Assembly (NCBI GenBank): GCA_032622095.1
Contig: CP136065.1
Span: 21,378,134-21,442,133, forward strand
Direction of reading: 5' to 3'
DNA length: 64,000 nt
From: Siphonodentalium dalli
Lineage: Eukaryota; Mollusca; Scaphopoda; Gadilida; Siphonodentaliidae
Shown here: positions 36,176-47,824 of the stretch, piece by piece
Layout: each line of letters begins with the position of its first letter
How positions within the stretch are numbered: position 1 is the stretch's first letter
Translations under genes and position numbers: made by a program
Notes under the pieces: generated by a model
Told to the model about the DNA's origin: nothing
Databases searched by the model: none
Seen by the model: the letters and a program-made list of their open reading frames with translations, nothing else

Positions 36176-36464
36176 ATGTACACAATCTGGGTAGTTTCAC
36201 ACGCGTGCTTGTTTGTCGGTGTAGCCATGTCCAAAGGATTCATTGAGAAGCGAATCATCGCTGAATTAGTTCCTGTGGTACCTTCATGTTGGGAGAGCCA
36301 CCAGCTGATTGGCTCTGTTTGGTCGGAGATTCACTGTGCACAGAAGTGTGTTGGAACTGAGTTCTGTATGAGATACTCATACAACACAGGGAACAAGGCT
36401 TGCTACATTAGCACCGGGGATCTGAGTTCTGCCATCACTGGAGCCGCCGTATACATGATTGTCG
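36176..36464 (+). CDS. PAN-WSC secreted protein A, exon 1
   Basis: The ATG at 36176 opens a signal-peptide-like segment (MYTIWVVSHACLFVGVAMS). A cysteine-bearing domain with VPSCW, SEIHCAQKC, EFCMRYSYN and KACYIS follows, the spacing of PAN/Apple-like modules, which bind protein or carbohydrate. The exon is 289 nt and ends in phase 1 at GTCG before donor GTACGT (36465). Its paralogue at 52902-53190 has exactly the same length. It should join exon 2 at 40991 through a 4.5-kb intron, giving a 194-residue secreted protein with exon 3. The function is not known; PAN plus WSC suggests glycan or extracellular-matrix binding, by inference. An in-frame TTG codon two codons upstream (36170) is not a plausible start. 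Confidence 0.88.
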
Positions 36465-37029
36465 GTACGTTTTTATTTTGATGGTTGCTTGAACAAAATT
36501 ATTTACAATGGTTTAGCGATATGACAGACACTCTGCCATTTAAATTGATCCTCAAAAATAAAAAATAAAAAAAATAAATATGCAAATTTATTAGGCGATA
36601 TCTTGACATAAGATCTCGGCAGTAACTCACAAATAGTATTATTATTCATTCAAATTCTCTCAGCTTATATATAAATTTCTATAGTGGTTCTTATTAAACA
36701 ATTTAAGCTTATTTATATGATATCTTTATATATTCAAAGAATAACCATATTAATGTTATATCATATTTATTGTTATACATATTTGTTTTTGCATACTGCC
36801 TCTCATTGTGTGTTATATATATACGAATAAATGTTATGTTGTGTTAATGTTATAAACAAATTAAGTCAATTGTAAAAAAAATATTTTATAAATGCTGTGT
36901 CTCTTCTCTGAATGTTGTGTCGGATTAAGGTATAAATGCTCCTCGTTTGTGCGAAATTTTGATGTTCGTCGTTGGACTGATCAAAGTCCGTACCCGTTTC
37001 CGAGACAAACTTGATATAATAATACACCT
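36465..37029. other. Gene A intron 1, first part
   Basis: AT-rich. From about 36900 it matches the dispersed repeat at 9110-9210. No coding sequence seen. Confidence 0.5.
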
Positions 37030-37419
37030 TTAACCCTTTACCCAACAAACCGGCCAAAACCGGCCAAATAAAGCTTCAGCAGCCTAAAATATCTTCGGTC
37101 TGTCTCAATAGAACCATACAAATATGGATATCATTGGAACCGGCTCATTGACCACATTGTGATAGATACAGTTATGCCCTCTGCCAATGCATTCTCTTAT
37201 ATATGCGAGTCGACCATAGGTCGCCTCGCATATATAAGAGAATGCATTGGCCTAAAAAAAATCTTTTTTTACCATTTGTTCTTACATTCTTTAACAATTT
37301 TATAATTTTTAATGTGTTAAGCCAATACATTCTCTTATATATGCGAGGCGACCTATGGTCGACTCGCATATATAAGAGAATGCATTGGCATAGGGCCCTT
37401 CTGTTGGGTAAAGGGTTAA
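37030..37419. mobile_element. TTAA-bounded double-hairpin MITE, family B
   Basis: Ends are TTAACCCTTTACCCAACA and its perfect complement TGTTGGGTAAAGGGTTAA. Two near-perfect 69-nt hairpins (37182-37250 and 37321-37388), in opposite orientation, are the same module as in 5076-5537. The outer sequence, however, differs from that element and from family A. 390 bp, non-coding. It is inserted in the dispersed repeat related to 9070-9384. Confidence 0.9.
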
Positions 37420-38535
37420 GGCCCTTACAGACGGCGGCGCGAGCGATGCGATAGATATGCGTCAATGGCGCCAAAATATTCTGGTGGAAGTTCCGTCATC
37501 CTACGTAGGGGTCGATCTTCTCGTTTGTGTTGCGTCTTCAAATGGCAACGTGGCAGCAAGTCATCACATATTGTAAATATGTGGTCGTTTTCCACAAGGG
37601 ACTGTGTACTCATTAGTAGGCAACACACGTCGAATCAATGGCGCTGAAAAGGTCTTTTGAATGCATGCAATATCCATCCATATTTTCCATACGTTCTGTG
37701 TGTGTTTTGTATGATGCATAATCTTGTTTTATAATACTTCATACTTTATTTGTCCGCTACACAATGTTGAATTTTAAGTATCCATTCTGTTTGCAACGAA
37801 TGAACTTGGGCAATGTTGGTGGATTCCACATACGGTGACTTCGTCTGGCTCTGTCATTGAAAAAAACCGACAACACTTGCGATCGACGCATTGGACGCGT
37901 CGCTCGCGAAGCCGTGTGCATACCTCAGTGATAATATGTTTGTCCTAATTGAGCGTCGACGCTGAAGTCGCATGAATAACCCTTTATCGTACCACCGATA
38001 CGAGGAAAGCAACTTTTGGGAAAGTAACATAATTCTCACCGTTCCCAGTTATTTTTCTCTTTCTCAGCCTCCAATTACAATACTACGAACACGCATACAA
38101 ATAATTACATCCGGTCATCCACAGTGGATATAATGTGTGCATGTTTTTAAACACTTTGAGTTATATATGATCATATGATGATATTTATTAGCATAAAAAC
38201 ACTCATGTGAGCCGTATGCATTACATAATAAGAAGACATATAATTTACATAATTATACATACATATATAGTTCACATAATAAACTTTCAACATATTCAAA
38301 CTACATTTATACAATGTGACTTTGTATAAACTCAATAATATAAGCGTGCAAATAACCTGTATGCTGACCTATGATATCGTGTGGAATAGAAAATAATTAT
38401 TAATTCATTCCTCAATCACGGGCTTCTTCTCTCGTTTCAAAGAATTATTTGATAGCTCGACTGATCACATTACTTGTATTTGGTTGGTCGTTTCGCATTA
38501 TGTATATAAATTTTGATATATTACTGGCTCTTAGA
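37420..38535. other. Gene A intron 1, dispersed repeat and unassigned sequence
   Basis: Around 37980-38120 the dispersed repeat resumes (TATCGTACCACCGATACGAG). The 37420-37960 part is GC-richer with no domain in any frame. 38130-38535 is AT-rich and may be the 3' untranslated part of the LINE fragment that follows on the minus strand. Confidence 0.45.
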
Positions 38536-39000
38536 AATGCGCTGCTTTTATGATTCAGTTCTTCGGAAGTTCGAATAGACGTTTTCTCAACTTGTCGTAT
38601 TTGGCACAGTGGAGGACAAAATGCTTCTCGTCTTCCATTGAGTTAGCATTGCACATTTTGCATATCCGTTTATCGGCTGCATGTCGGTGGGTGTTTGTTT
38701 CGGCCTTTTACTATTTCTAATGAATGACAACTGATTCGAAGTCTACATAATTGTTCACGGTCTTTAATCGAAGTTGTATATAACAGATATGGTTCGAGCC
38801 GAAAAATGGTTTTGAATTGATTGTATGTCCTTAGTTTACTGTGTGGATCGTCTGCACTAAGAATGTACTTATTTATGTATTCATCCTTCAAACTTTCTGT
38901 GGCGTTATTAATATAGTTATTCGAAATGTGCAATTGTGAATTAAATACCCAGGAAAAATTCCATAATTGTAAGCGACGGAAAGCAAACTCGATCAAAAAG
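38536..39000 (-). pseudogene. Decayed LINE C-terminal fragment
   Basis: On the minus strand, 38996-38690 encodes LRTYNQFKTIFRLEPYLL and LCRLRISCHSLEI. After a frameshift near 38690, 38665-38550 encodes a zinc-knuckle-like block (RICKMCN, MEDEKHFVLHC). This is the same C-terminal tail as in the LINE copy at 9385-9897. It is truncated at the 5' side, broken by a frameshift, and inserted antisense in gene A intron 1. Confidence 0.75.
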
Positions 39001-40990
39001 TCACTTATAAATCGGGAAGTTTCGATTTGGGACCTTCACCAACAGTGAGGTACATTATAAAGGAACAGATAATAACTGAGAAATATATTTCCCCGCGTTA
39101 TTTTTTCAACTTCATAAGGTTCCCTGTCAAAAATTCAAAGGTTAAGTACTGGTGGAGTATGATCGCTACGGGCGTGAGCCAGTGTAGACATTTATGGCAT
39201 GATATAGGGAGGTGCTGTACTTTGGCGCCTATCTCCATGACGATGAGAGCCTTGCTGGTGAACATATGACCAAACATGTCTAACATATAGAGTTACCGCA
39301 CGCCTCAATGTTTTATACAGGAATGCTGATTTTCTTACTCCTTTCACCGAACATTTACTGGTAAACTCCCTTATTCATGCAATCTTTATCATGTATCCTC
39401 TATTTGGTACAGATCGATAAATGCAACCACAAAGAGAACATTTATAATTTCCCCTAAAACAAATTGATCAGGTTTGTTTTGTCTTAGACTTAAGGGTCAG
39501 ACGCACTTTTTTCCAAAATGTCCTGGTATTTCAAAATGGACTTTCTCATAATATTTCATGCAATTCTTTGCCATATTTGGTGCAATCGATTATTGTGACA
39601 AAATATTTAAGAACTATAGAACCATTGGATATTATCACCTTATTTACTTTATTTTTATGCATGAACAATATTTAAAACTTCACTGTTTTCAGGTTTCAAG
39701 AACTTTTGTAAAATAGATTTTTTGTCAAAAGTGCTGTTCACATATCCATGATATCATATCTGAAGATCATGAGATGAGACTTAATTATTCTTCATTCGTG
39801 AAATTTAATGATTATTTTAATTTATAAAGCAACTGCCCATAAAATAGTTTTCTATATTTGAGAATTTTCATGTCATGCCTGTTGATCAATGAACAACTGG
39901 GCTGATATGAGTTATGGGTAATGGGTTAATAACCAAGTTAAAGTTTACCACCATATCGCTTGAGTTGATTTATCCCTGCTTGAGTGGCCATGCAAACTGC
40001 ATATCAACATACTTATGTTGTCATTGGGCTGGAATATTTGTGACTGCTGTGTTATTCATTATAATGTATGGGGATATGACGCTATATTATGAAATTACAT
40101 TATGATACAAATAAAGGCCTCCTCCCATAGAGCCAAGAAAATAAGCTATTGGTTATTAGAGTGTTGTGTGAAAAGGGATCGAAAGGGACATAAAAAAAGA
40201 AGAAAATATTAGTTTTAACTTCTCAAATGTATTAATATTCATTGTTTTTGTCGTCTCTTAATAATTGCTCAAATTCTACATATAATGAAGATGTTGATAC
40301 TGGTTGATATGTGAAAATCAAGATTTTTCTCTTGATAGATCCAGATAAATTATTTGTTGAAAATCTCTTGCCATTTTGGCTGCATGTATGCAAAACGTCT
40401 CCCCCTTAATGATATACTCCCATATCAGATATGAGGAATATGAAGTCACCCAACAGGGTATCTCAGAGGAAATTGTCCACTATTAAAAACATCACAGATG
40501 ACAAGGCTTCCAAATACTTGAATGATGATTTTAAATTTTCTAATACTCATCTATGTATATATAAAAGAGTAGGATATGTATGTGCGTCCGTCTGTCTGTT
40601 CGGATTTTTCTCCCAGTCAGCAGGTCCGATTACAATTAAATTTGGTGTGGTGACTCTGTATCCTGGCGGAGGTTATATCGGCGTTAGTATTTTTTTATTA
40701 AATAAAAAAAATTTAAACACAAACAAAAAATAAGCTCCCTATGGGCCTATTTCAGAACCAAATAAATGTGAATATTTAGGTTCAACATGAAAATATTTGT
40801 AGATCAGATGTACGCTCTTTATATTATGTGTTTTCACTGCCCGCGCCATCCAACATAATAACGGATATAAGTCCAATATGTGCTTATTCCAGAATCAATG
40901 ATTGTCTATACCTCGTTTGAGAGTTTTTGGATACAATAGTTTCTTCTGTATATAGACATGGATATCATGCATGTGCTTTTAAAATTGCAG
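39001..40990. other. Gene A intron 1, last part
   Basis: Mostly AT-rich intron. Positions about 40541-40610 (TCATCTATGTATATATAAAAG then AGGATATGTATGTGCG, split here) resemble the 5' start of Helitron-type elements. I could not find a matching end. The intron ends with AAAATTGCAG at 40981-40990. Confidence 0.45.
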
Positions 40991-41122
40991 ATAACAACAT
41001 AAGAGGTAGCTATATGGGCTGTTTCCGAGATAAGTCGGGTGCTCGCGATCTCTGCAATTACAGAAACATAAACTTATGGGGGAATGAACCAACAAGATGC
41101 ATCGACATGTGTGCAGCCAAAG
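40991..41122 (+). CDS. PAN-WSC secreted protein A, exon 2 (WSC first half)
   Basis: The acceptor is AAAATTGCAG (AG 40989-40990) and the donor GTATTT begins at 41123. The exon is 132 nt, phase 1 at both ends. It encodes GSYMGCFRD, ARDLCNYR, and PTRCIDMC. This is the first half of a WSC domain, whose hallmark is an initial G-C-F/Y, a R-x-L and paired cysteines before the C-x-C-G block. WSC domains are putative carbohydrate-binding modules of cell-surface and secreted proteins. The symmetric 1-1 phase lets the exon be shuffled or lost without breaking the frame. The counterpart in gene B is 62455-62580, two codons shorter. Confidence 0.9.
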
Positions 41123-41138
41123 GTATTTAGTGCATTTT

Positions 41139-43870
41139 GCTAACGCTAATTACACTATCCAGATTTATATTTTTATAACGCTAATTACACTTTTTAGCGA
41201 TAATAACCAAGACAACAAACCAATCCAGATATATATTTTTATAACGCTAATTACACTTTCCAGATATAAATTTTTATAACGCTAATTACACTTTCCAGAT
41301 ATATATTTTTTATAACGCTAATTACACTATCCATATATATATTTTTATAACGCTAATTACACTATCCAGATATGTATTTTTATAACGCTAATTACACTAT
41401 CCAGATATATATTTTTATAACGCTAATTACACTATCCAGATATATATTTTTATAACGCTAATTACACTTTCCAGATATATATTTTTTATAACGCTAATTA
41501 CACTATCCAGATATATATTTTTATAACGCTAATTACACTATCCAGATATATATTTTTATAACGCTAATTACACTTTCCAGATATATATTTTTATAACGCT
41601 AATTACACTTTCCAGATATATATTTTTTATAACGCTAATTACACTATCCAGATATATATTTTTATAACGCTAATTACACTTTCCAGATATGTATTTTTAT
41701 AACGCTAATTACACTTTCCAGATATGTATTTTTATAACACTAATTACACTATCCAGATATATATTTTTATAACGCTAATTACACTTTCCAGATATATATA
41801 TTTTTATAACGATAATTACACTTTCCATATATATATTTTTATAACGCTAATTACACTATCCAGATATATATTTTGATAACGCTAATTACACTTTCCAGAT
41901 ATATATTTTTATAACGCTAATTACACTATCCAGATATATATTTTATAACGCTAATTACACTATCCAAATATTTATTTTATAACGCTAATTACACTATCCA
42001 GATATATATTTTTATAACGCTCATTACACTTTCCAGATATATATATTTTTATAACGCTAATTACACTATCCAGATATATATTTTTATAACGCTAATTACA
42101 CTATCCAGATATATATTTTTATAACGCTAATTACACTTTCCAGATATATATTTTTTATAACGCTAATTACACTATCCAGATATATATTTTTATAACGCTA
42201 ATTACACTATCCAGATATATATTTTGATAACGCTAATTACACTTTCCAGATATATATTTTTATAACGCTAATTACACTTTCCAGATACATATTTTTTATA
42301 ACGCTAATTACACTATCCAGATATATATTTTTATAACGCTAAGTACACTATCCAGATATGTATTTTTATAACGCTAATTACACTTTCCAGATATGTATTT
42401 TTATAACGCTAATTACACTATCCAGATATATATTTTTATAACGCTAATTACACTTTCCAGATATATATATTTTCATAACGCTAATTACACTTTCCATATA
42501 TATATTTGTATAACGCTAATTACACTATCCAGATATATATTTTTATAACGCTAATTACACTTTCCAGATATATATTTTTATAACGCTAATTACACTTTCC
42601 AGATATATATATTTTTATAACGCTAATTACACTATCCAGATATATATTTTGATAACGCTAATTACACTATCCAGATATATATTTTGATAACGCTAATTAC
42701 ACTTTCCAGATATATATTTTTATAACGCTAATTACACTTTCCAGATATATATTTTTTATAACGCTAATTACACTATCCAGATATATATTTTTATAACGCT
42801 AATTACACTATCCAGATATGTATTTTGATAACGCTAATTACACTATCCAGATATATATTTTTATAACGCTAATTACACTTTCCAGATATATATTTTTATA
42901 ACGCTAATTACACTTTCCAGATATATATTTTTTATAACGCTAATTACACTATCCAGATATATATTTTTATAACGCTAATTACACTATCCAGATATGTATT
43001 TTTATAACGCTAATTACACTTTCCAGATATGTATTTTTATAACGCTAATTACACTATCCAGATATATATTTTTATAACGCTAATTACACTTTCCAGATAT
43101 ATATTTTTTTATAACGCTAATTACACTTTCCATATATATATTTTTATAACGCTAATTACACTATCCAGATATATATTTTTATAACGCTAATTACACTTTC
43201 CAGATATATATTTTTATAACGCTAATTACACTATCCAGATATATATTTTTATAACGCTAATTACACTATCCAGATATATATTTTTATAACGCTAATTACA
43301 CTTTCCAGATATATATTTTTATAACGCTAATTACACTTTTCAGATATATATTTTTTATAACGCTAATTACACTATCCAGATATATATTTTTATAACGCTA
43401 ATTACACTATCCAGATATGTATTTTTATAACGCTAATTACACTTTCCAGATATGTATTTTTATAACGCTAATTACACTATCCAGATATATATTTTTATAA
43501 CGCTAATTACACTTTCCAGATATATATATTTTTATAACACTAATTACACTTTCCATATATATATTTTTATAACGCTAATTACACTATCCAGATATATATT
43601 TTGATAACGCTAATTACACTTTCCAGATATATATTTTTATAACGCTAATTACACTTTCCAGATATATATTTTGATAACGCTAATTACACATTCCAGATAT
43701 ATATTTTTATAACGCTAATTACACTATCCAGATATATATTTTTATAACGCTAATTACACTTTCCAGATATATATTTTATAACGCTAATTACACTATCCAG
43801 ATATATTTTTTTATAACGCTAATTACACTTTCCAGATATGTCATTTTATAACTATAATTATACCATCCTG
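41139..43870. repeat. 35-bp minisatellite, about 75 copies, in gene A intron 2
   Basis: The unit is ATAACGCTAATTACACTATC followed by CAGATATATATTTTT. Variants differ in the length of the T run and at ACTATCCAG/ACTTTCCAG. The array starts 17 bases after the exon 2 donor. A segment with TTTAGCGATAATAACCAA and GACAACAAACCA occurs once inside the left edge (about 41195-41222) and once at the right edge (about 43881-43910). Confidence 0.97.
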
Positions 43871-43910
43871 ATATATATTTTTAGCGATAATAACCAAAGA
43901 CAACAAACCA

Positions 43911-44362
43911 AGTTAATTATGTTCCACCATGTTTACATATACATGTAAATGTTTCAGCTTTGTATGCATTGTTTTAGATCAACCAGGATCAACCGGCGTA
44001 AATATTTTCCAAGAATTAGAGCTACAACGGCATACCGGTATAGGCTTTGGAATTTCTTACTGACTTTGTTAAATTGTTGAACAAGCCACAATGAAACAAA
44101 GATTAATTGGTGAAACTTCATAATTCATCGCGTAGTAAATCACATGTGTCTGTAATTTACAAATAAATTGTCCTGAAGTAAGGTTGATAGACCTAGACAT
44201 GTGTACAAGACACGAACCAGTTAAACATTAAAACAAAATAGATCATCTGCATTTAAAAATATATATATTTGATTGAACATTAATTGCGCTGATGCACTTC
44301 TTCAGCTGAGAGAATAGGAGACTCGGAATAGTTATACATGCTGATATAATCAAGTTTGATAA
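43911..44362. other. Gene A intron 2, unassigned
   Basis: AT-rich intron with no recognised feature. Confidence 0.5.
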
Positions 44363-44953
44363 TTAAAGGGGTACTGTACGCCACATGTTGTTGTTGGTTT
44401 CTATAGTCTCCGAGTCGGAGAATAAGGTAACAATTTTTCCATTATTTGAAAGTCTGTTGAGTACGAAGTCATGTTACGGATGACAAATTTACCGGAATGC
44501 AAAAATACAAATTGTCGTTGTCGAGTAATTTTTGTAAAGTTTTCAACCAAATGAATCAAATAAAAGTTATATTATATGCATACTAGTCCCATATAATCAT
44601 TTAAGTTATTGTATCGTCGCTAGTCAGTGAGTGGCTTGAGTGTTCTCCCCGTATCATCATAATATTTTAAGCAATCGTGTGTGCGATCGGTTTAAAAATC
44701 CAGTATCCCTCAATTACTATTTTTAATTACGGTAATTCGTAATTTAATTGACGCCATTTTATGGCTCCAGTCATAAATTCAATTTATATCAAATTATTAA
44801 CTTTTAAATTATTAAATTTTAAGATAGCCTATTAACCTGAGCGTTTACAGAATACATCTTCGACTCAAATTACTTATGTTTCTATATGTTATCGATATTA
44901 GATCGTTGTTGTCACCGGAAATTTAATGAAAATGGCGTACAGTACCCCTTTAA
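44363..44953. mobile_element. TTAA-bounded MITE, TTAAAGGGGTACTGTACGCC termini
   Basis: The left end is TTAAAGGGGTACTGTACGCC and the right end its complement, closing with TTAA at 44950-44953. It is 591 bp with no transposase. A related solo end is near 4090. It is inserted in gene A intron 2. Confidence 0.85.
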
Positions 44954-45216
44954 ACCATTGTTTTTCGCCCGCAACCATCTAATATATGTTCGTATATATG
45001 GAACTAACCTTCCGAAGGTTTAGATAAAAGCTATTAGGATTATATATAGTCGAAAAACATGTAGTATTCTGTAGCATGTAGTTCCTAAACATGTGTGAAA
45101 GAGTTCGCCATATTATCGGAACACGGTGCGACTTGACTTGAAAACATTAATCTCCTACTCAACTCCTGAATTCCGCTGCGTTTCATATGCATTCTGAATG
45201 TTACTTTACAATAATT

Positions 45217-45500
45217 ATTGTTGTTGTTAAAACTTTATTGCCAACAAATACCTCCACATGGGCCGGCGATAACCCCAATATTGGGAAAAATCGTTTCAGC
45301 CCATAGCATAATATCGGTCGTGCATGAAACAAGAAACTCAATTAATTGAAGAAATACACTATATACCCAAAACTGTATGTAATACGATTTGATAAAGGGT
45401 ACGAATATACTCTCAAGTATACTCCGACATTGGAATTGTCTGCTGTTCATTTTTTGAGATATAATCATATATGATATAAGCAAAAGGGCAGTCTATTTGC
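45217..45500 (-). mobile_element. Probable LINE 3' end
   Basis: On the minus strand the sequence ends GGCAATAAAGTTTTAACAAC followed by more AAC/AAT triplets. That is the shape of a LINE 3' end with a simple tail. The adjoining minus frame (45235-45483) has no recognised domain. It lies 0.2 kb upstream of gene A exon 3. Confidence 0.5.
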
Positions 45501-45724
45501 AGTCAGATCATGACCGAGTATTCTATCTTGTGTCAGAATAGCGCGTCAGTTTGTGTGCACTTCTGTGTGAGATTCTTGTACATTTGACCGGATATAACGA
45601 TATTAGCACTCAAGTGGTTAATATATCAAGGTGAAGTTCATCGGTATATTGTCTGGAGAATGAATATTTGATATTTGCATCCTTTTCGAGTGCATTACCT
45701 TTCAAATCTGACCGTAACGTATAG

Positions 45725-45888
45725 GGTACAAGTATGCTGGTTTACAGAACGCAGACTGTTTCTGTGGCTCGTCATATGGCATATACGGCAGGGTGTCCGA
45801 CAGCTTGTGTGGCACATGGTGTCCAGGTGATATCCACAAATTCTGTGGAGGATGGAACAGGAACAGTGTATTCGCCACAGGAGCCTGA
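45725..45888 (+). CDS. PAN-WSC secreted protein A, exon 3 (WSC second half and stop)
   Basis: The acceptor is AACGTATAG (AG 45723-45724). The exon enters in phase 1 and ends with TGA at 45886-45888. It encodes YKYAGLQNADCFCG, then CPGDIHKFCGGWN, and finishes FATGA. The C-F-C-G and C-P-G-D...C-G-G-W motifs are the conserved second half of WSC domains. Coding length (161 nt before the stop) equals that of the gene B counterpart at 63079-63239. With exons 1 and 2 the frame is continuous, 582 nt, 194 codons. No membrane segment follows, so the product should be secreted. Minus-strand frames over this region are shadows. Confidence 0.92.
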
Positions 45889-45921
45889 CTGACATTGTGA
45901 CTACACCAACTTGATCGTCGT

Positions 45922-46022
45922 ACAGGTGAGTACGGCAGGATGCCAGGCAGTTCATGTGGCACGATGTGTCCAGGAGATAACAGCGAAGTCTGCGGATGAT
46001 GAGACAAGAATAGCGTCTACGT
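45922..46022 (+). pseudogene. Decayed partial copy of the WSC exon
   Basis: Starting 34 bp after the stop of gene A, the sequence GTACGGCAGGATGCC, GTGGCACGATGTGTCCAGGA and TCTGCGGATGATG parallels exon 3 (TACGGCAGGGTGTCC, GTGGCACATGGTGTCCAGG, TCTGTGGAGGATGG). The frame is broken by a stop where the GGW motif should be. This is a tandem partial duplication of the exon, now a relic. Confidence 0.75.
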
Positions 46023-46024
46023 CT

Positions 46025-46590
46025 TCCACACACCCCACAAACCCCACCCCGATCCAAAATGGCCGCCGTTCAAATGGGTTCAAATAGGACATCCATTCCA
46101 TTTCTCGGCCTCTTGATCGATTTAGGTTAAACAAAGGGTGTTGTGAGGTGGCCCCTAGACACTCTTTCCGCACACCCACCCGATTCAAAATGATCGCTAT
46201 CCAAAGTGGTCCAAATAGGGCAACAATGCCATTTCTCGGTTCCTTGACCAATTTAGGTTTTAAAAAGGGTATGGTGGATCGATGTAGGGTGAATATTTAG
46301 AGTGGCTTTGGGGGAGAGAAAAGGCATGCGTGCCATAGGTGAATGTGCGGGGGGGGGGGGGGCATTTTGGATCTGGGTGGGATTTGTGGGTGAATATTTA
46401 GATTGGCTTGGGGGCACCCTACAACACCCTTTATTTGATCTAAATCGGCCAAGGGGCTGAGAGAGAAATGGCATAGGTGCCCTATTTGAACCCCTCTGCC
46501 AGGCTATGGACGACGGCCATTTGGGATCGGGGTGGGGTGTGTTGAAAGAGTGTCTTGGGGCCACCCTACAACACCCTTTATTTGACCTAA
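46025..46590. repeat. ~113-bp repeat: two forward, two inverted copies
   Basis: Words such as CATTTCTCGGCCTCTTGATC, GATTTAGGTTAAACAAAGGG and CCCCACCCCGATCCAAAATG recur. Two copies are on the plus strand (to about 46260) and two in inverse orientation (about 46340-46590), with a G13 run at about 46350. The minus frames here are repeat translation. Confidence 0.7.
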
Positions 46591-46770
46591 ATATAATTGT
46601 TTTCAAATAAGGAATGGAAGTCACCTCGTACAAAGTGGTTATAAATATAGCAAGACACGAAGACTGTGTGTGCTGTGGATGTCGGTTTTTTTGTATGTAT
46701 TCCAAACTCGATAATGAAGAAAAGCCTAGAATTCAGTGAGTTTGATGGATGAATGGCAAAATTTACCATT

Positions 46771-47824
46771 CACTCTTATAACTAATGTGTGGAAACGATT
46801 ACACAGCAAATGTGTAAACCCGGTAATATACATAGCAATGTGTAGTTTAATTGCTCTCATTGTTCTCATTCAATCCAAATTTACACATGAAAAATTCACG
46901 TATAAATTCCCTGCCTCTAAGAAAGCACAACTAAGTCAAATTGAGACATGGTCACTCGTGGAGACGGCAAATATAAGCCTCCAGGCTTACAGCCGAATCC
47001 ACTTCCTCATTCCACAAGGAGCACAATATTATATGTTATTGTATTACACATGATGTGGTTTGAATGGAATAAAATATTATTAAATCAATGTGTAGTTTTA
47101 CATACAAATACATGGACCAAGGGCCGTTCTACAAATAATGTGTATATTGTGTTACACAATTGTGTAAGAACGTAAAGCATGCGCAATGCGGGGCCCCCAG
47201 TTTCATAGTCTGCTACATGACGGCCATATTGTTTGAGTATATTTTTTGGAATACAATCTACAGCGATCGTAGACAAGGAATGCAAGTTCAGAATTCCGAC
47301 TTGTGGGTATAGTATTAATGATATATGAGGATTTATTTGTTAAAACTTTCATGGCAAATACTACCCTTATACTCGTTTATATGATTGTTGTAATACGGTA
47401 ATACTACTATTATGCAACCACGCCACGACCCTGGATTGTTTATTTAAAACGAAAAGTCACACATCACAGAACAAAATAGTACCTACCATTGTAAGCCATG
47501 AAAGTTTTAACATAAAAATATCCACATGTCATCAATACTATATACCCACAGTTCGGAATACTGAACCTACATTCTTGTCTACATTATGGATGTGTAAGAA
47601 TCTACACACAATGTGTAAGGGATATATGTTGATTTTATGCACACCGGTGTGTATAAATGTGTAGAAATTGACCCATTATTGTGTAAAAAGTGTTACACAA
47701 TTTGTGTAAGTATATAAAACTACACATATACTACACAAATATGTTTAGGATCAAAATTGAATAATGATTGTGTTTCAGGGCTACATATTGTGTGTAGAAA
47801 ACCTACACATTAGTCATAAGAGTG
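46771..47824. mobile_element. 1.05-kb foldback element rich in TGTGTA words
   Basis: The left end CACTCTTATAACTAATGTGT is matched by the inverse at 47802-47824. Inside are many TACACA/TGTGTA words. A nested inverted repeat (about 47291-47354 with 47496-47562, containing TGTTAAAACTTTCATGG) sits at the centre. No coding frame. Confidence 0.7.

Noticed and set aside
40431-40733. 100-codon frame with a cysteine- and phenylalanine-rich middle
   Set aside because: The middle coincides with a Helitron-like 5' end sequence and the C-terminus with an A-rich tract; no gene evidence.
45702-46705. Several minus-strand frames of 99-150 codons
   Set aside because: They are shadows of the WSC exon, its relic copy and the 113-bp GC-rich repeat.
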